A stretch of DNA of 64,000 nt from Desarmillaria ectypa (lineage: Eukaryota; Basidiomycota; Agaricomycetes; Agaricales; Physalacriaceae), in contig JAUDYN010000002.1 in assembly GCA_030407005.1 (NCBI GenBank), positions 1,922,001 to 1,986,000 on the forward strand. Reading direction: 5' to 3'. Both the position numbers and the translations under genes were made by a program. The notes under the pieces were generated by a model, which did not search any database, was not told where the DNA came from, and saw only the letters and a list, made by a program, of their open reading frames with translations. Below, in pieces: positions 11,632-22,999 of this stretch. The stretch's first letter is position 1; each line of letters begins with the position of its first letter.

Positions 11632-12767
11632 TTGGGTGCGGCGGAGTATTCATACGAATGTTTTAGATTTTGCGAGAATCGGCGTAATAGGCTTTGTGGC
11701 AGAAATCCAGACTTGCAGTGAGACGAGCATGCCCAACGGCTACACGAGGATTGCGGACTGCATCAGCTCGTTCGAGAGTCGAGACGCATAAAATTACACT
11801 TTGCTCCTTCTGAATAACCAATTGCACCCGGACAAACCACGAAATGCACAAATTGAAAAAGAAAAAAAGATTCGAAGCCTTGTCGAAGGCGAGTGATGAG
11901 AAGTGATGAGATGAGAATATGAAATGCAGATAGAAGGCCCCGATCTTAACATCAAATGACTAATGTAATGGAGTGTAATGGTTGGTAGGCAATGGTACGT
12001 ACGCTAATTATTGACAACAAATGTTAGTGGTCCGTTGGTTTATCCGCCGTAGTATTGATGGGTAGAATCGGAGGAATCGGAGACCTGAAATGGGAAACGG
12101 GATGATCGGCGATCGAATGTGGGGAAATAAAAGCCACGTGGAGAACGGATACCTCAGCGGAAACGCCGAGCCTCCCGGAATAATACCTTTCCAAGCCGCA
12201 TCCATAAAACAGAAAGAAAAAAAAGTAAGCAAGAATTCGCGGCCATCCTGCGTTGCATATGGCGATGGCTCGCTCCCCCTTACTCGACTCCTTCGACCCT
12301 TTCGCGGTGCACCCTTCACCAATTCATCGGTCGTCCTACCCCAAGCACCCATGCCATCCCAATACTATTCCCAGCCAACATCGTCCGTCGCCACCGCCTC
12401 CATCCAAAGTATGGAGCCTAGTCCCAAGCGGCCCGTTGTACAATCAAGGGCATCACCTTCGTCGACTCGCCCGGTATTCACTCTATTCCGAGTGGATACG
12501 TCTTCTCCGGATCTAGTTCTGAAATCCAAAGCTAGCCCTTCGTCGCCCCAAGGCTCGCACAACAAGCAGCCTTCATGATCTTTTATGATACTAGTATACC
12601 CATATATCCGTGCATATTGTAAATTCTATCGTTATTCTGCTTCTCCCAGCCCAAAATTCACTCGCAGTTTGCAGTATCCTTTACGTTTCGGGATCCCTGC
12701 AAACATGGACTGCCGCCAGCCACCATCATTGATGTCTCTTTTCCATTATAATCAATTGCATTATCAC
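11632..12767. other. Intergenic stretch with one weak ORF
   Basis: No recognised gene. It lies between the ATP12 stop and the 3' end of the NTAQ1 pseudogene. It holds short GATGA-type repeats near 11890-11915 and the uncertain Ser/Pro-rich reading frame listed separately. Confidence 0.5.
12351..12578 (+). CDS. Doubtful small Ser/Pro-rich ORF
   Basis: An ATG-led frame (MPSQYYSQPTSSVATAS) runs 75 codons to TGA at 12578. The composition (Ser, Pro, Gln, Tyr) resembles small secreted or disordered fungal proteins, but no domain is visible. The neighbouring frame in the second half also looks coding-like (SPGIHSIPSGYVFSGSSSE), so an intron or a frame break could be hidden here. It could be chance. 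There is no support from neighbours. Confidence 0.22.
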   Translation: MPSQYYSQPTSSVATASIQSMEPSPKRPVVQSRASPSSTRPVFTLFRVDTSSPDLVLKSKASPSSPQGSHNKQPS

Positions 12768-13646
12768 CTATAAACAATTTTCAGACTGACCGCATGCCCA
12801 TCGTTCGAAATTATGGAGGTTATCAGCGTTGCCAAACATGTCATCAGAGGGCGTCATGCAGACGAAGCTCTTCATCAAATTGGAGCGGATGCCTCTGCCA
12901 ATAGTTTTGGTTCCGTGTATCGGGGGATAGAAAAGTGGCGGGGACGAAAACGAACCATCTCCGTGGACCTGTAAGTTGCGTTCTTGACCCTAGATTTTTC
13001 CAAGAGATGAGAGCAGACTTGCCATATGGGAGCAGTCCGAGGCAAAATACTAGAGGAATACCTCACCGGGTACAAGACGGAACAAACTGAAATAAATGAT
13101 CAAGTTAAATGGACGAAGAGTTGGATGCGCCACACTACTACTGACCTCTGAAAAATTTCGGGGAATTGGTCACTGAAGGTTTGACGGAGGTATTCTAATT
13201 TGTATCGGTCAGTTACCGGTATTCTATGGCTGCCATTGGATGATCTTCTAATACCTGCTAAAGGCACAGGTACCGGCAGGCGAGTGTCGAAATCGTATAC
13301 CCAATTGCAGTTTTCCGTGTCGGATGAGGGATATATCGAGACGTTCCGCAATAACAGCACTACGTGGTAGTACCAGCAGACCGGAAAATCTTCATGGGGC
13401 GCCCCCTTCTGGTTCCGAAGGACCACCTAGAATATGTTCTAATGTCAATTGGAAGAACCATGCTGGAGAAGATGGCTGGTACAACACGGTCTTGGAATCA
13501 TTGGAAATGAGGACGACATATGTGTTCCAGTCACCGTTCACTCCTGAATCGGATATGAATTTCCACGCGAGAAGGTATTATGTTCCCTTTCACAGTAGCA
13601 GGGAGTGTATACTTAGCGAATCGCGAGGCAGGTGGAGCGGCAACAT
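12768..13646 (-). pseudogene. NTAQ1: Broken NTAQ1-type N-terminal glutamine amidohydrolase
   Basis: NTAQ1 deamidates N-terminal Gln to Glu in the Arg/N-degron pathway, with a Cys-His-Asp triad. All parts are visible: a start MLPLHLPRDS, VYTPCYCE (catalytic Cys), YLLAWKF, YVVLISNDSK, CWYYHVVLLL (His), VYDFDTRLPVPVP (Asp), YFASDCSHM, YPPIHG and NLMKSFVCM. The frame is broken three times. The catalytic-Cys segment lies one frame off from the start (near 13612), the frame flips back near 13575-13592, and an in-frame TAG (13050-13052) sits inside the conserved FLxNFASDRSHM block, whose Arg is also Cys here. The intron joins elsewhere are in phase, one using a GC donor (12969-13022). Seen: the lesions. 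Inferred: loss of function, unless they are sequencing errors. Confidence 0.8.
12969..13022 (-). other. GC-AG intron in the NTAQ1 pseudogene
   Basis: CAT-ATG is followed by GCAAGT, the classical GC-donor context, and a CTTACAG acceptor lies 54 nt downstream. Splicing joins DCSHM in phase to VHGDGSFSSPP, matching the family order. Confidence 0.6.
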
Positions 13647-13984
13647 GGCAGGCGGAGTTTGAAAATAGCAAAGGGCCTCTGCGGGCGTTTTGCTGCTGGC
13701 CAATTGGACTGACGATGGAATAAATAACAGAGACGGGAGAATTGCGGTCGAGGCAAGACGTAGAGTTAGCTTGTAGAATATTTTTTTTCTAGGATGAGGG
13801 GTAACAGCGTCGAGTGTCGGTGTTGTCGAATTTGAAACTCAGGCGTTGGTCAGGACAGCCAGCGCCTTTCCTCGGTTTGCTCACCACGTCGCACTGGCAC
13901 TCGAATTTCGTCCCCCCATCTGACAGGCTGCCACTGGGTGACAGAGCCTCGTTGTATCTTTCTTTCATCTAACCGAAAAACGAC
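13647..13984. other. Divergent intergenic region, NTAQ1 pseudogene / BTB gene
   Basis: 338 bp between the two start codons. I see no further ORF, RNA gene or repeat. It should hold both promoters. Confidence 0.5.
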
Positions 13985-15395
13985 ATGAGCACCAGTTCAT
14001 CATCGACCTCAATGAACGGGCATGGCCATCCGAATGGGATAACCTATGGGCAGCCTACGCCATCGCCAGACTCGTTCGACGACTCGAACCACTCAGCTAC
14101 GGGCTCTGCATATCCAGCGAATGGTTATTCCCAGTTGGTCTTCTCTCCTTCGCGTCCGGGACGTTGTTGATCTTTTTTATCGCTCTCGCAGCTCGCACCA
14201 AAATCACAATGAGGATATCGTCAATCATCTTTACCATGCTGGTTTCCAGACGGGAGTGAGTTTTCTTTGATGCTGCGAGTCTGGACTCGTTCTCTGACCG
14301 TGATCTGGCCTGAAGAACTATGCCGACACCATCCTCGTACGTCCTTTGAATTATCGTTTTCACGTATTCACTGATCCTTTCATTTCCGCATTTCCGATCT
14401 TTCTAGCAAGTACAACAAAGTAGTTATCGTTTACATGCTATTATATTGTCGCGGTCACCATTTTTGGCTCACTTGATGTCAACATCACCCCAAGGTGGGG
14501 GTCAAAGGGTAATATTTGTACCTCTCGAACAGGAACCAGAGGTTACCCAAGAGGTTCGTAATCATGTCTCCCATGTCAAAGAGCGCGTTCTTAATTTATA
14601 CATATATTTTTTTTTCGCCTGCCAGGGCTTTGCGATAGGTATGACATCTATACAACATTCGCCGCTATCATCCCTGATCGTCCATTCCTTAGCTCTGGGC
14701 TATCTCTACTCTTCCGTTTCGCTAAGTTTGATTAGACCGGCCAATGCGCGGGCCGTCCTCGCCGCAGGTTGTCTCCTGGGCGGTATGGACGACCTTTGCC
14801 AGTTTGCATATGAGACATGCAGACGATCTATAAACGTCAATACCATTGGGTCGTGGCTCGAATTTGTTGATACGCTCCCTCCGTCTTCACCCGACGGATC
14901 ATCAACGCCTGATATTCCACCAGTCACCGTGTTTGGTCACTTTGCCCAACGAATCCGAGATGATGTCTTCCACTTCTTGGTTGTAACACTTCCCGAAGTT
15001 CTAGAGGTACAAATGACTCCAGACTCCGTACCGTCTACTCCATCAGGCTCTGGACCCAGCGGACGTGAGGTGTTGTTACAGATATTTTCTCGCGTCCCCT
15101 TCGAGATGTTCAAGGCAGCCGTTGAATCACCTACTTTCAATATCGGTACGTTCCCCTGTTCTTTTCTTTCTTTTAGAAATCAAAGTTTAACCATAACTAT
15201 ACCCCTGCAGGGTCCGACCAAGCACGTTTCAAATTTGCAAAGGAGGCTATTGAAATGAGGAAACGGGGGATCGTGCGCGGTCCTGGGGCTGAGGAAACCG
15301 TGGTTCTTGCTTTCGGCGGAGGCAACTTTGGAGGGAGCGCTGTGCATGTGACTAGGAAGTTAAAGAAACGACAATTATGGAAAGTGAATTCCTAG
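13985..15395 (+). CDS. BTB/POZ domain protein
   Basis: Probable Cul3 adaptor or germ-cell-less-like BTB protein. Six exons splice in phase. After a Ser-rich N-terminus (MSTSSSSTSMNGHGHPNG) the BTB core reads HLYHAGFQTGNYADTIL, YRLHAIILSRSPFLAHLM, VIFVPLEQEPEVTQE and FAIALGYLYSS. A BACK-like helical region follows (AVLAAGCLLGGMDDLCQFAYE). The C-terminal half (LLQIFSRVPFEMFKAAVESP, SDQARFKFAKEAIEMRKRG) ends KRQLWKVNS. The donor after TAT-TCC-CA in exon 1 (GTTGGT) is the least certain junction. Substrate unknown. The Tyr-Arg-Leu-His plus LSRSP pattern is a firm BTB sign. Confidence 0.82.
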
Positions 15396-16006
15396 ATTTT
15401 CTGTTTTCCTCAATAATGTTTATAGTTGCATATCGACGAGAATCTACTCTCTTGTGAGTAGCAGCTTGCCGGCTGCGGTTTTTCCTGATTTTCTCTCGTA
15501 GGCTTTAGAATTCTCATCAACGATCAGGACTGTCAATGACGTCTATAACTATGATTGGAACACCGAGTCTTTTAGAGGTCTGGATGATCCTAGGCAAAAC
15601 TAGACGACGGGTCGGTGACGCATTGCCAACTTCTTTTCAACATGCGCCTCGGGGCTGGAACATAAGGCTCCAGTGGCTCTGACACCGAGGCTAAGAGACC
15701 CAGCCTAACTATGGTTACCATTTGAAAAAATAACCTTTTAGTGCGACTCATCTTTTTCAAATAAGGATTGACGCCGCGTTGGGAGCGTCGGCACCGCAGA
15801 TGTACGGGATAGCGAGCAGCACATCCGCTATGCTGGGCTCAACTTGACATCATCATATCGACCACCCTCCCTGACCTCTAGACCTTGCCTTCGCTTCTCT
15901 TCTGCGCCACTATCGCTAAATCACGGGTGCAACACAGTTCAATAACGGCTCTATAAAAAGCGGCTAGAGGGAAAGTTGCAGGACACAAACATTTGCGACT
16001 TTATCC
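15396..16006. other. Intergenic region upstream of the DUF6593 gene
   Basis: About 610 bp. Nothing is visible beyond a TATA box close to its right end, listed separately. Confidence 0.5.
15952..15958 (+). promoter_or_regulatory. TATA box of the DUF6593 gene
   Basis: TATAAAA lies 48 bp upstream of the ATG at 16007, in a region without other AT runs. The spacing fits a short 5' UTR. Confidence 0.5.
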
Positions 16007-16687
16007 ATGGCTGACCCAACATACGACCTCTTCTTCACTGGCCGAGATGACCCCCGCTCTTGTGTTATCATCGGTGAAGACACAAAACCCATCTACCTTT
16101 GTTTCGACACGCCCGAGCGAAGTATAGCTCCAAGTATCAGAACAACTGTGAGCTTGGAATGTTGCAGCCTTACCTCGCAGTCAACCAACGGGTGTTGCTC
16201 ACAGGTCCTCAGCAATAACAAAGACCTGGTTGCGTCCTTTGACTGGAGCCCGGGCAATCATTTGGGGAGAGTGACGATTGGTAAACGACAAATTCCAATG
16301 TCGCATCTCGTACGGCCTGGATCGAGACAAAAGTAAGTTCTTGGCATTTAATTTTCGTCACCCTGCTCATGGTTTTTCCGACAGTGCGCGATCGTTTGTG
16401 TCCTCCGATGGAAGACAACTAGAATGGCGCAAATGCCCTAACGACCCAACGTCTTACGATGTATGTATCATAAGCATTATCGATCATCAACTTCCGCTGA
16501 CTCGTAGCTTCTTCAGCTGTACGTAGCGCCGAATTTCCAAATTGCTGCTTTTCGTCGGTATGTTTCTTCGACCGCAGTCGGACCAACACATGGACTGCTG
16601 CAATACAAGTTTAATCATGACACATTACTGGTGGAAGCTTTGTTGGCACTTGCGCTGAATCGATGGATCGACCTGCACGGAATGTAA
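16007..16687 (+). CDS. DUF6593 domain protein
   Basis: Small protein of a family expanded in Agaricomycetes; function unknown. The start ATG follows a TATA box. Visible family marks: YDLFFTGRDDPRSCVIIGED, PIYLCFDTPERS, VASFDWSPGNHLGRVTIG, IPMSHLVRPGS, SFVSSDGRQLEWRKCP, LYVAPNFQIAAFRR, ending ALALNRWIDLHGM. Introns after GSRQK and after SYD restore phase. There is no signal peptide or membrane span. Members often occur as paralogues; only this one is in the window. Confidence 0.83.
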
Positions 16688-16818
16688 AGATACCTTGTAC
16701 ATTATATATATATTATAGTTTTCGTCAATCGGCATTATTAAAATGGAATAGATATGCAAAAACAAAACAAGTCCAGATCTCAGTAAATACATAAGGCCAC
16801 AAAAAAAAACCCTTCAAG

Positions 16819-19800
16819 CTATGCTCCCTTCATAGAGCCAATCATATGGTCTAGTCTTTCTTCTACTGTCCAGCCGTTGTCAAAAGTTGATAACGATGAT
16901 GAAGGGGAGTGGACCGGGGGATTTGCCGCGCGGAAGTTGAAGGATCCGGCCTCCATACCTTGCGAGATGTTCTCGATGAGGCGTCCAATTTGAGCTGATG
17001 AACTATAAAAAACCTGTATAATGATGAATAATGATAACCATTGAATGGGGAAGATGGTACCAGGCCTTACCTTGGTCTCAGGACGGGACGACTTTCCTTG
17101 AGGTTTTTGGGGGGAATAATTGGAGGCAACACTTTTTCTCGGATGCTCTCTAACGTAAACTTGCATGTCTTCATCATGGACATCGTATTCCGAGGCCAGG
17201 CTGGTTCGAGAGGCATAGAGAGACTCCGAGTCATCGTCTCGGAGACCCCTTACAATTGACCTGTGTCGCGAAGATAAGAAGACGGGAATCTCGGACATTT
17301 TCGAAAAACTTGCCATATAGTCTCTCCGTTGGCAAGTTCTATGACTTCGATGGACGGACCGGTCGCTTCGCTGGGACCTGCCCTTTCATTCGGGGCCGAT
17401 GATTGTGCGTTTGGTTTGTTGTCGCTTGCATACATGTCATACCTTCAAGCAACCAGAAAATTAGACACCTGCCATGAAATACGTGACGGTGACACTTACA
17501 AGGAATCATAAGTAGAGTTAGACTTTTCGATACCTGGGATATTCAAATGGCCTTCCCCCGGGGCTGGGACGGCTTGTGGGAGCTGCGGGACCGGAGGGGA
17601 GGTATCTTTGGAGTATCTCCGTCCTGCGGTACGTGGTGGGGGAGTAGGTACCCGATCATGAATAGACCGTCCTGAGATCGAGGCAGCACTGACTCTGCGC
17701 CGGCGAGACGAATTCTTCCTGAGCAGGGCATTGATATCTACAGTCGAAGCTCTGGTATCCGATGGCACGATTATGGTACGGCGTATGACAGCACTGACAG
17801 TGGGATCACGTTGATTCTGTCCTTCTCGAGGGCGACGAAGATGATCGGGTTGTTTTCGAAGTGAAGGCGCCCGAGAAGGACCTCTATCATCTACGGTACG
17901 GCGATTAATACCAGTAGTTCTTGGACGTTCATTGTCTCTAGCTTGAGCGGGACTACGATCGTCTGGTGTGACAAACGCCGCAGCGCTTGAATTGCTTCTC
18001 GTCAGCGTCGACGGCCAATTCGAAGTCCTGGAGGATGTTGATCCAGAGCGAACTAGAAGAAGGTCGTTCAATTTCTTTTCGTCGAGGCCCAGGTTATGAG
18101 CCGCATCAAAAAGTTGTCTTAGGGCGACGGATTCATCAGGATCCACGGGTTCTTGGTTACCCTGTGGCAGGGTTGGCGGTGATTGTTGATGGGCTCGCGG
18201 AGTCATTGGACTTGTATCGTGGAGGTTTCGCGGCGCACTTGAATCGGTCCGACGAAGTGAAGAAGATACAGATAGCTGAGGGGAGTGTCGGCCAACGTAC
18301 TGGAGGCTGGGATCTATTGTCCGTGGCTTATTGCGAAGACGAGAAATGAAGCCCTTCAGTCCTGGTCCAGCTGTAGCCGGAGGACTAGAAACGGGTACTT
18401 TGAATCTTGGTTCAGTAGCACTCATTACTCCAATCCCGTCAATTGCGGGGTTTAGCCGATCCGGTTCATATCCGATGGTTTGGATAGGCGGCGGAACGAC
18501 TAACGGGTAAGGCGTCACCTCCCCGGTGGGTATGTTGTTTTTTCGAAGAGTTCCTCTCAGCTTCTTAAAACGGCTGCCAATCCTGGAAGGACCTGACTGA
18601 GAAGCTGAAATTGATGCAGCTCGTAGAGGTATCGTATCAACACTAGTGGAAGCTGAAACCAGAGTAGGTGTTGAAATTTGATGGGGCGAAACACGTTTGC
18701 GAGAAACGGACCCAGATGAAGACAGCCCTTCAGAGGCCTTCTGAGGACTGGGCTTCTTCAAGGCCAACATCGCTGCCTCGGCCCTACGCTGCACATCCCG
18801 AGCCAGCTCTGCTTCCGCCTCCGGAGACTGCGGCAACCTCGAGGAAGAATTATGCGTACCAGTATACGGAGACGTAGGCGGCGATAGAAATTGAGTATTT
18901 TCTGGAGTCGGAACTGGAGGGGAGTTTATATTTAATGGTAATGGAGAAGTCAGGACCGGGACATTATCCACGGGTTCCTTCTGCGCAACAGGAACCATAG
19001 GTTTGGGTGTCGGAGAACTGTCGTACCCTTCGGCTTCATCATATCCAAAGAGAACGTGGGCAAGATCCCGATTCTTCCGAGTGGTTGGGGATATGTCCCC
19101 GCCTGTCACGGTAGTATCTACCGGTTCAGGTGATGGAACCTTACTGACACCAACGGTAGGTTTCGATGTTTTAACCAAACCCTCATTGGGCGGGGACGCT
19201 GAAGGCTGTGATTGTGCGGGACTTCCGATCTGGATAATAAGTGCCCGTCAGCATGAAGGAAACCCCTAGAATGAAATCACTACTCACTCTGCCATTGACA
19301 GAATAGTTCGACTGCGCGGTGGACGGACGTCGTCTTCGTAACGATGGAGCACGGTTATAACTTTCTGACGATGACGAAGGCGTGAGCTTGGCGACTGCTA
19401 CGCCCACAAGCTTTTCTTGAATGGCGAGGAAGTCCGCTTTTTTCAGTCCTGCGTATCTGCGAATGATTTCTTCGGCATCCCATTCATCATTAGGGGAGCC
19501 GCCTGGAGTAATGGAGCTGGATTGGTCGGAAACATATACATCATGCCAAGCGGGTTGCTGGGGGTCAGTATCATTAAATAGTGACATGGTATTCTCTTTG
19601 TAGTCTCCTTCCCAAGAATGATAGCTAGAACCTGCAGATTCCAACGATGATCGTGAGGAGCTGGCAATCGGCGAGAACACAAGGGGATTGTTAGGTCCAA
19701 AATTGAAGGGGTTTGACGTGCCGTTTTGTCTGGACGACCGTCTGCTACCATTACGGGGAGACATTCCACCACTGGAGAATGCGGGAGAAGCCGGAGAATG

Positions 19801-21675
19801 CGTGCTCTGTGTCGGAGTTGGCGATCGCACAACTTTATTGCTAGATGGAGCGAGTTCCATAAGGGACATGGGCGAACCAGGACGTTTGTCGGAAAACGAA
19901 GAGTAACTCAAGCTGATAGAATCCAATGTACTGTGTCCACGATCGATCAAGGGGGAATCAGGAAGCGCAGGGGACTTGAGAGATCGTGTGCCTCCTCTGT
20001 TCGACTGATCGAATGAACCAGTAACTTCTGCGCTACTATTTGCATCACTGAACCAACTACCATTTCTATTATGCCCAAATGACGACTTGAGCCCAGGCGA
20101 AACGGGCGGTGACCATGCACCATTAGATGGAGTACCAGGCCGAGAGGTGGTTGTCATTGGTTGGTACGTTGCCGTAGAAAGGGGCGAAGCAGCCCGTCTG
20201 CGCCCAAGCATTGACGAGTTAAGAGACTTTTCCGAATCAACAGAAACTTCCACCGACCTCGGCGGTTCATCAGGTGTTTGTCTGCCGTTGACGCTACGTT
20301 GAAGAAACAGAGCCGGTGGATTTAAAGGTGAAATGGGACGGGGAGACTGTCTCCGTGAAGATGACGGAGATGATGTTGAACCTTGTCTGAAGAGACCAGA
20401 TACTAAACTGGGAGGGAATATAGGAGAAGGAGAGTCGACACGGGCTGGTAGAGAGGGAGGAGAGGCTGCGCGAGGGGTAGTAGAATAAGACCGCTGCTCA
20501 TCAGAATCCATATTTTCATGAGGAGTCATCGGTCTCGGCATGCCGGGAATATAGCCGGGAAGTGTACGGGAAGGAATGGGAGATGCACGTTCTTCATCAG
20601 TGCAGATCTGTTTGTCCGAAGATATCGCCATGCCTGCCTCAAAAGCAGGCGGGTCACTTGTTCTCGTCTGGTAAAACTGAGTAGCGAATTAGCTGCCAGA
20701 AGAAAGTTACTCACAACTTCCGGTGAGCGACGATGATCAACACTCGAACGCACAATTGGCGCCAACCTTGGTAACACAATCTCATCCTCTGGTTCTTCTT
20801 CCTCCATCTCGCTGATTGCTTGTTGCAATGCCATCGACGCTCGTTTGTACGCGGATGCTCCCAATGACCATGACAGTGCCATGTCTGGCGATTCTGGTAT
20901 TTGCTCGTTGTAAGGAGTAGGTGCGAGCAAGGGCGCAGAGTGAATTTGGGGTTGGTCGGAGCTTATATCCGGTGGCGTTGAAGATTGCACGCCTTCAGAG
21001 AATGGAATCGACTTATAAGACATTTCTGCAGATGACATTGAAGTCTGAGCGCGCGAATGAGACTTGTTGTGGGCAGTGCGGATGTAAGTGTAATCGCGAA
21101 GTTTTCCAGAACCGAATAGATTGTTGCTGTAGCGCTTTATAGAACCAGTTCTACTCGACGACGAGGGCGAATACGAGGAGCCAATTGTCGTTGAAGAATG
21201 AGAGGACTGACGTGCGCTACCATCTGAAGCTTGTTCTTGCGACTTTGCAGGTGTCGAGGGTCGTGACCGACCAAGGCCCAATGATTCGAGGATCATATCC
21301 TCCTCCTCCTCCGTGACTTGGTTTTCTAAGCCTCTCGCCCTCTGCTCTGCAAGTTTTGAACGAAGAGCGTCTGCAGAGAGAGGCGCACCGGACGATGAGC
21401 GGAGAAGACTGAATCTGCGAGAAAGACTGGGAAAGGAAAGGTGAACAAAACAACGTGGAAAATGAGGTAAAGTTATCTCACTCTGGGAGTATAAGTGACG
21501 TTCGAAAGTCACTGGTCGGCGGTAGCTCTGGTAAATGGCCAGGGGAATCTAAGGCAAGCTCTGTGTGAAGAGCTGGAGTGTAAACTCTCTTCGCGTCGGA
21601 CTTTTTGCTGTAAGGGATAGTCAGGCAGTGATGCCAGTGCCACGATGGTTAACAAACTCACCGAAATCGATGCAT
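16819..21675 (-). CDS. Large Ser/Pro-rich conserved basidiomycete protein
   Basis: Roughly 1,500 residues, mostly disordered and Ser/Pro/Arg-rich; I do not recognise a function. Conserved islands sit at the ends. N-terminus: MHRFRKKSDAKRVYTP, LPPTSDFRTSLILP, SRRFSLLRSSSG, EEEEDMILESLGLGRSRP. Middle: YAGLKKADFLAIQEKL and many SPTP/SPSP sites. C-terminus: SIEVIELANGETIW, VRGLRDDDSESLYASRTS, VFYSSSAQIGRLIENISQ, GWTVEERLDHMIGSMKG. The start at 21675 is chosen because its short first exon (ATG-CAT-CGA-TTT-CG) splices in phase to the KKSDAKR exon. The density of SP/TP sites suggests a phosphorylated cell-polarity or cell-cycle scaffold, but that is only inference. Confidence 0.75.
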
Positions 21676-22104
21676 TGTCGGACCCTCGTTTTATACACGT
21701 TGGGCTGTAGCCATACAAGATCTCTGACCGGAAAGGAAAGTGCGAGGCAACGTGTTGAACACGAGTAGTTGGATGGAGATCAGAAGCCTGGGACGTAACA
21801 GCGACGATAACGGCTACAGAAAGGCCAAGATTCTGTAGTCAGTACAGGGAAAACAAGGGCGAAGGAAGGTGCTCGTCGTCGTATATCTTCAGCCTGTGAC
21901 AGTCGACAACTGTCCGAGCCTCATGGCATCAATTCCCACAACAGCCACAAATACTACTTTGATCGAACGCGTCCAAAAATTAAAGTCGGTTTGCATTCTG
22001 TGACTACTATACAAATATCCTATTCAATCCTGTCCACAAATTCCTCATGTTGCATACCTACAGGTATCATATATCAGCAAATCAATGGGAACTTGGGAAG
22101 AAAT
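21676..22104. other. Promoter region of the Ser/Pro-rich gene with a short uORF
   Basis: 429 bp upstream of the minus-strand start at 21675. On the minus strand a seven-residue uORF (ATG at 21714, MATAQRV, TAA ending at 21691) lies 15 bp before the main ATG. The left part overlaps the 3' flank of the E2 gene. Nothing else is visible. Confidence 0.4.
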
Positions 22105-22966
22105 TTACTTCTTCGTCCACTCCTTCGCAGTTGCAAGGAACTTGCTCTTGTCATTCTTAAGAAGCTGTTTACAACAGTAAACAAGGTTCAGACACGTATG
22201 TGGTATCCCTACCGCAGCTATATCTGGCTCAAATGGATCTTCAGTGCTCGGGTTGTTGATCTTTTCTTGGATGACAGAAAGAACTAGACGATGGTCAACT
22301 AGGCACCCCGTGTATACACGCCTTGAGCTCACCCGATGATAGAGTAACTGATGGTTTCCACTAATGCAGAAAAGCTCCGTTAGGCATGTGTGGCACCGGG
22401 ATAATGGTAGACGCACCTCATCGCGGAGCACAGGAATACAGATGTTACCTTCTTCATTGATTCCGGGATGGTATATCTTGGTGGAGAACGTAACCTAGGA
22501 CACAAGATGTTGGCTTGCTGTTACTGTATACAATTGAACAACATACAGTCGGCGCTTTGAAGGGAAAGTTTTGCGGGAGAGCCATAGTGAAATGGAAAGT
22601 TCCACCCTTATATGGCGAATCTGACTGAATTCAAAACGTTGAGGCAGTCGGGATTGGATTGGATAAACGGTGCGCACTCACAGCAGCCTTGATCGCACAA
22701 TTCCAACGGAACATATTATCTTCTACAGCTTCAACAGATATGCCCTAAGAGAATTTACTGCTGCGAACGAGATTAACGGTATTGCTCAATGAATACCTCT
22801 ATCGGATTCGAGGAGATGTCTTTGAGTTCCTACAGCATCGATGAGCATTGCACAGTATAATGAACACAAGAAAGCTGACCTTCTGGATTCGACTGCGTAT
22901 AGGGAACCAACATCAGAGGTATGTGGCCGTAGATAGACAGAAAACACGTTACCGAAGAGCAGTCAT
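22105..22966 (-). CDS. Ubiquitin-conjugating enzyme E2
   Basis: E2 enzyme that accepts ubiquitin (or NEDD8-like) thioester on its catalytic Cys. At least seven short exons splice in phase: MTALRRIQK, ELKDISSNPIE, GISVEAVEDNMFRWNCAIKA, SPYKGGTFHFTMALPQNFP, VTFSTKIYHPGINEEG, GNICIPVLRDEW (catalytic Cys), then VLSVIQEKINNPSTEDPFEP and KSKFLATAKEWTKK. The layout is that of a core UBC domain of about 150 residues without extensions, nearest UbcH7/Ubc4-type enzymes. The usual HPN motif is HPG here. The start at 22966 is the only ATG that joins in phase to RIQKEL. It is head to head with ASH2, 33 bp between start codons. Confidence 0.87.
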
Positions 22967-22999
22967 GGTGGCAGTTCGTCAAGACGGTGGCGTCCCAAA

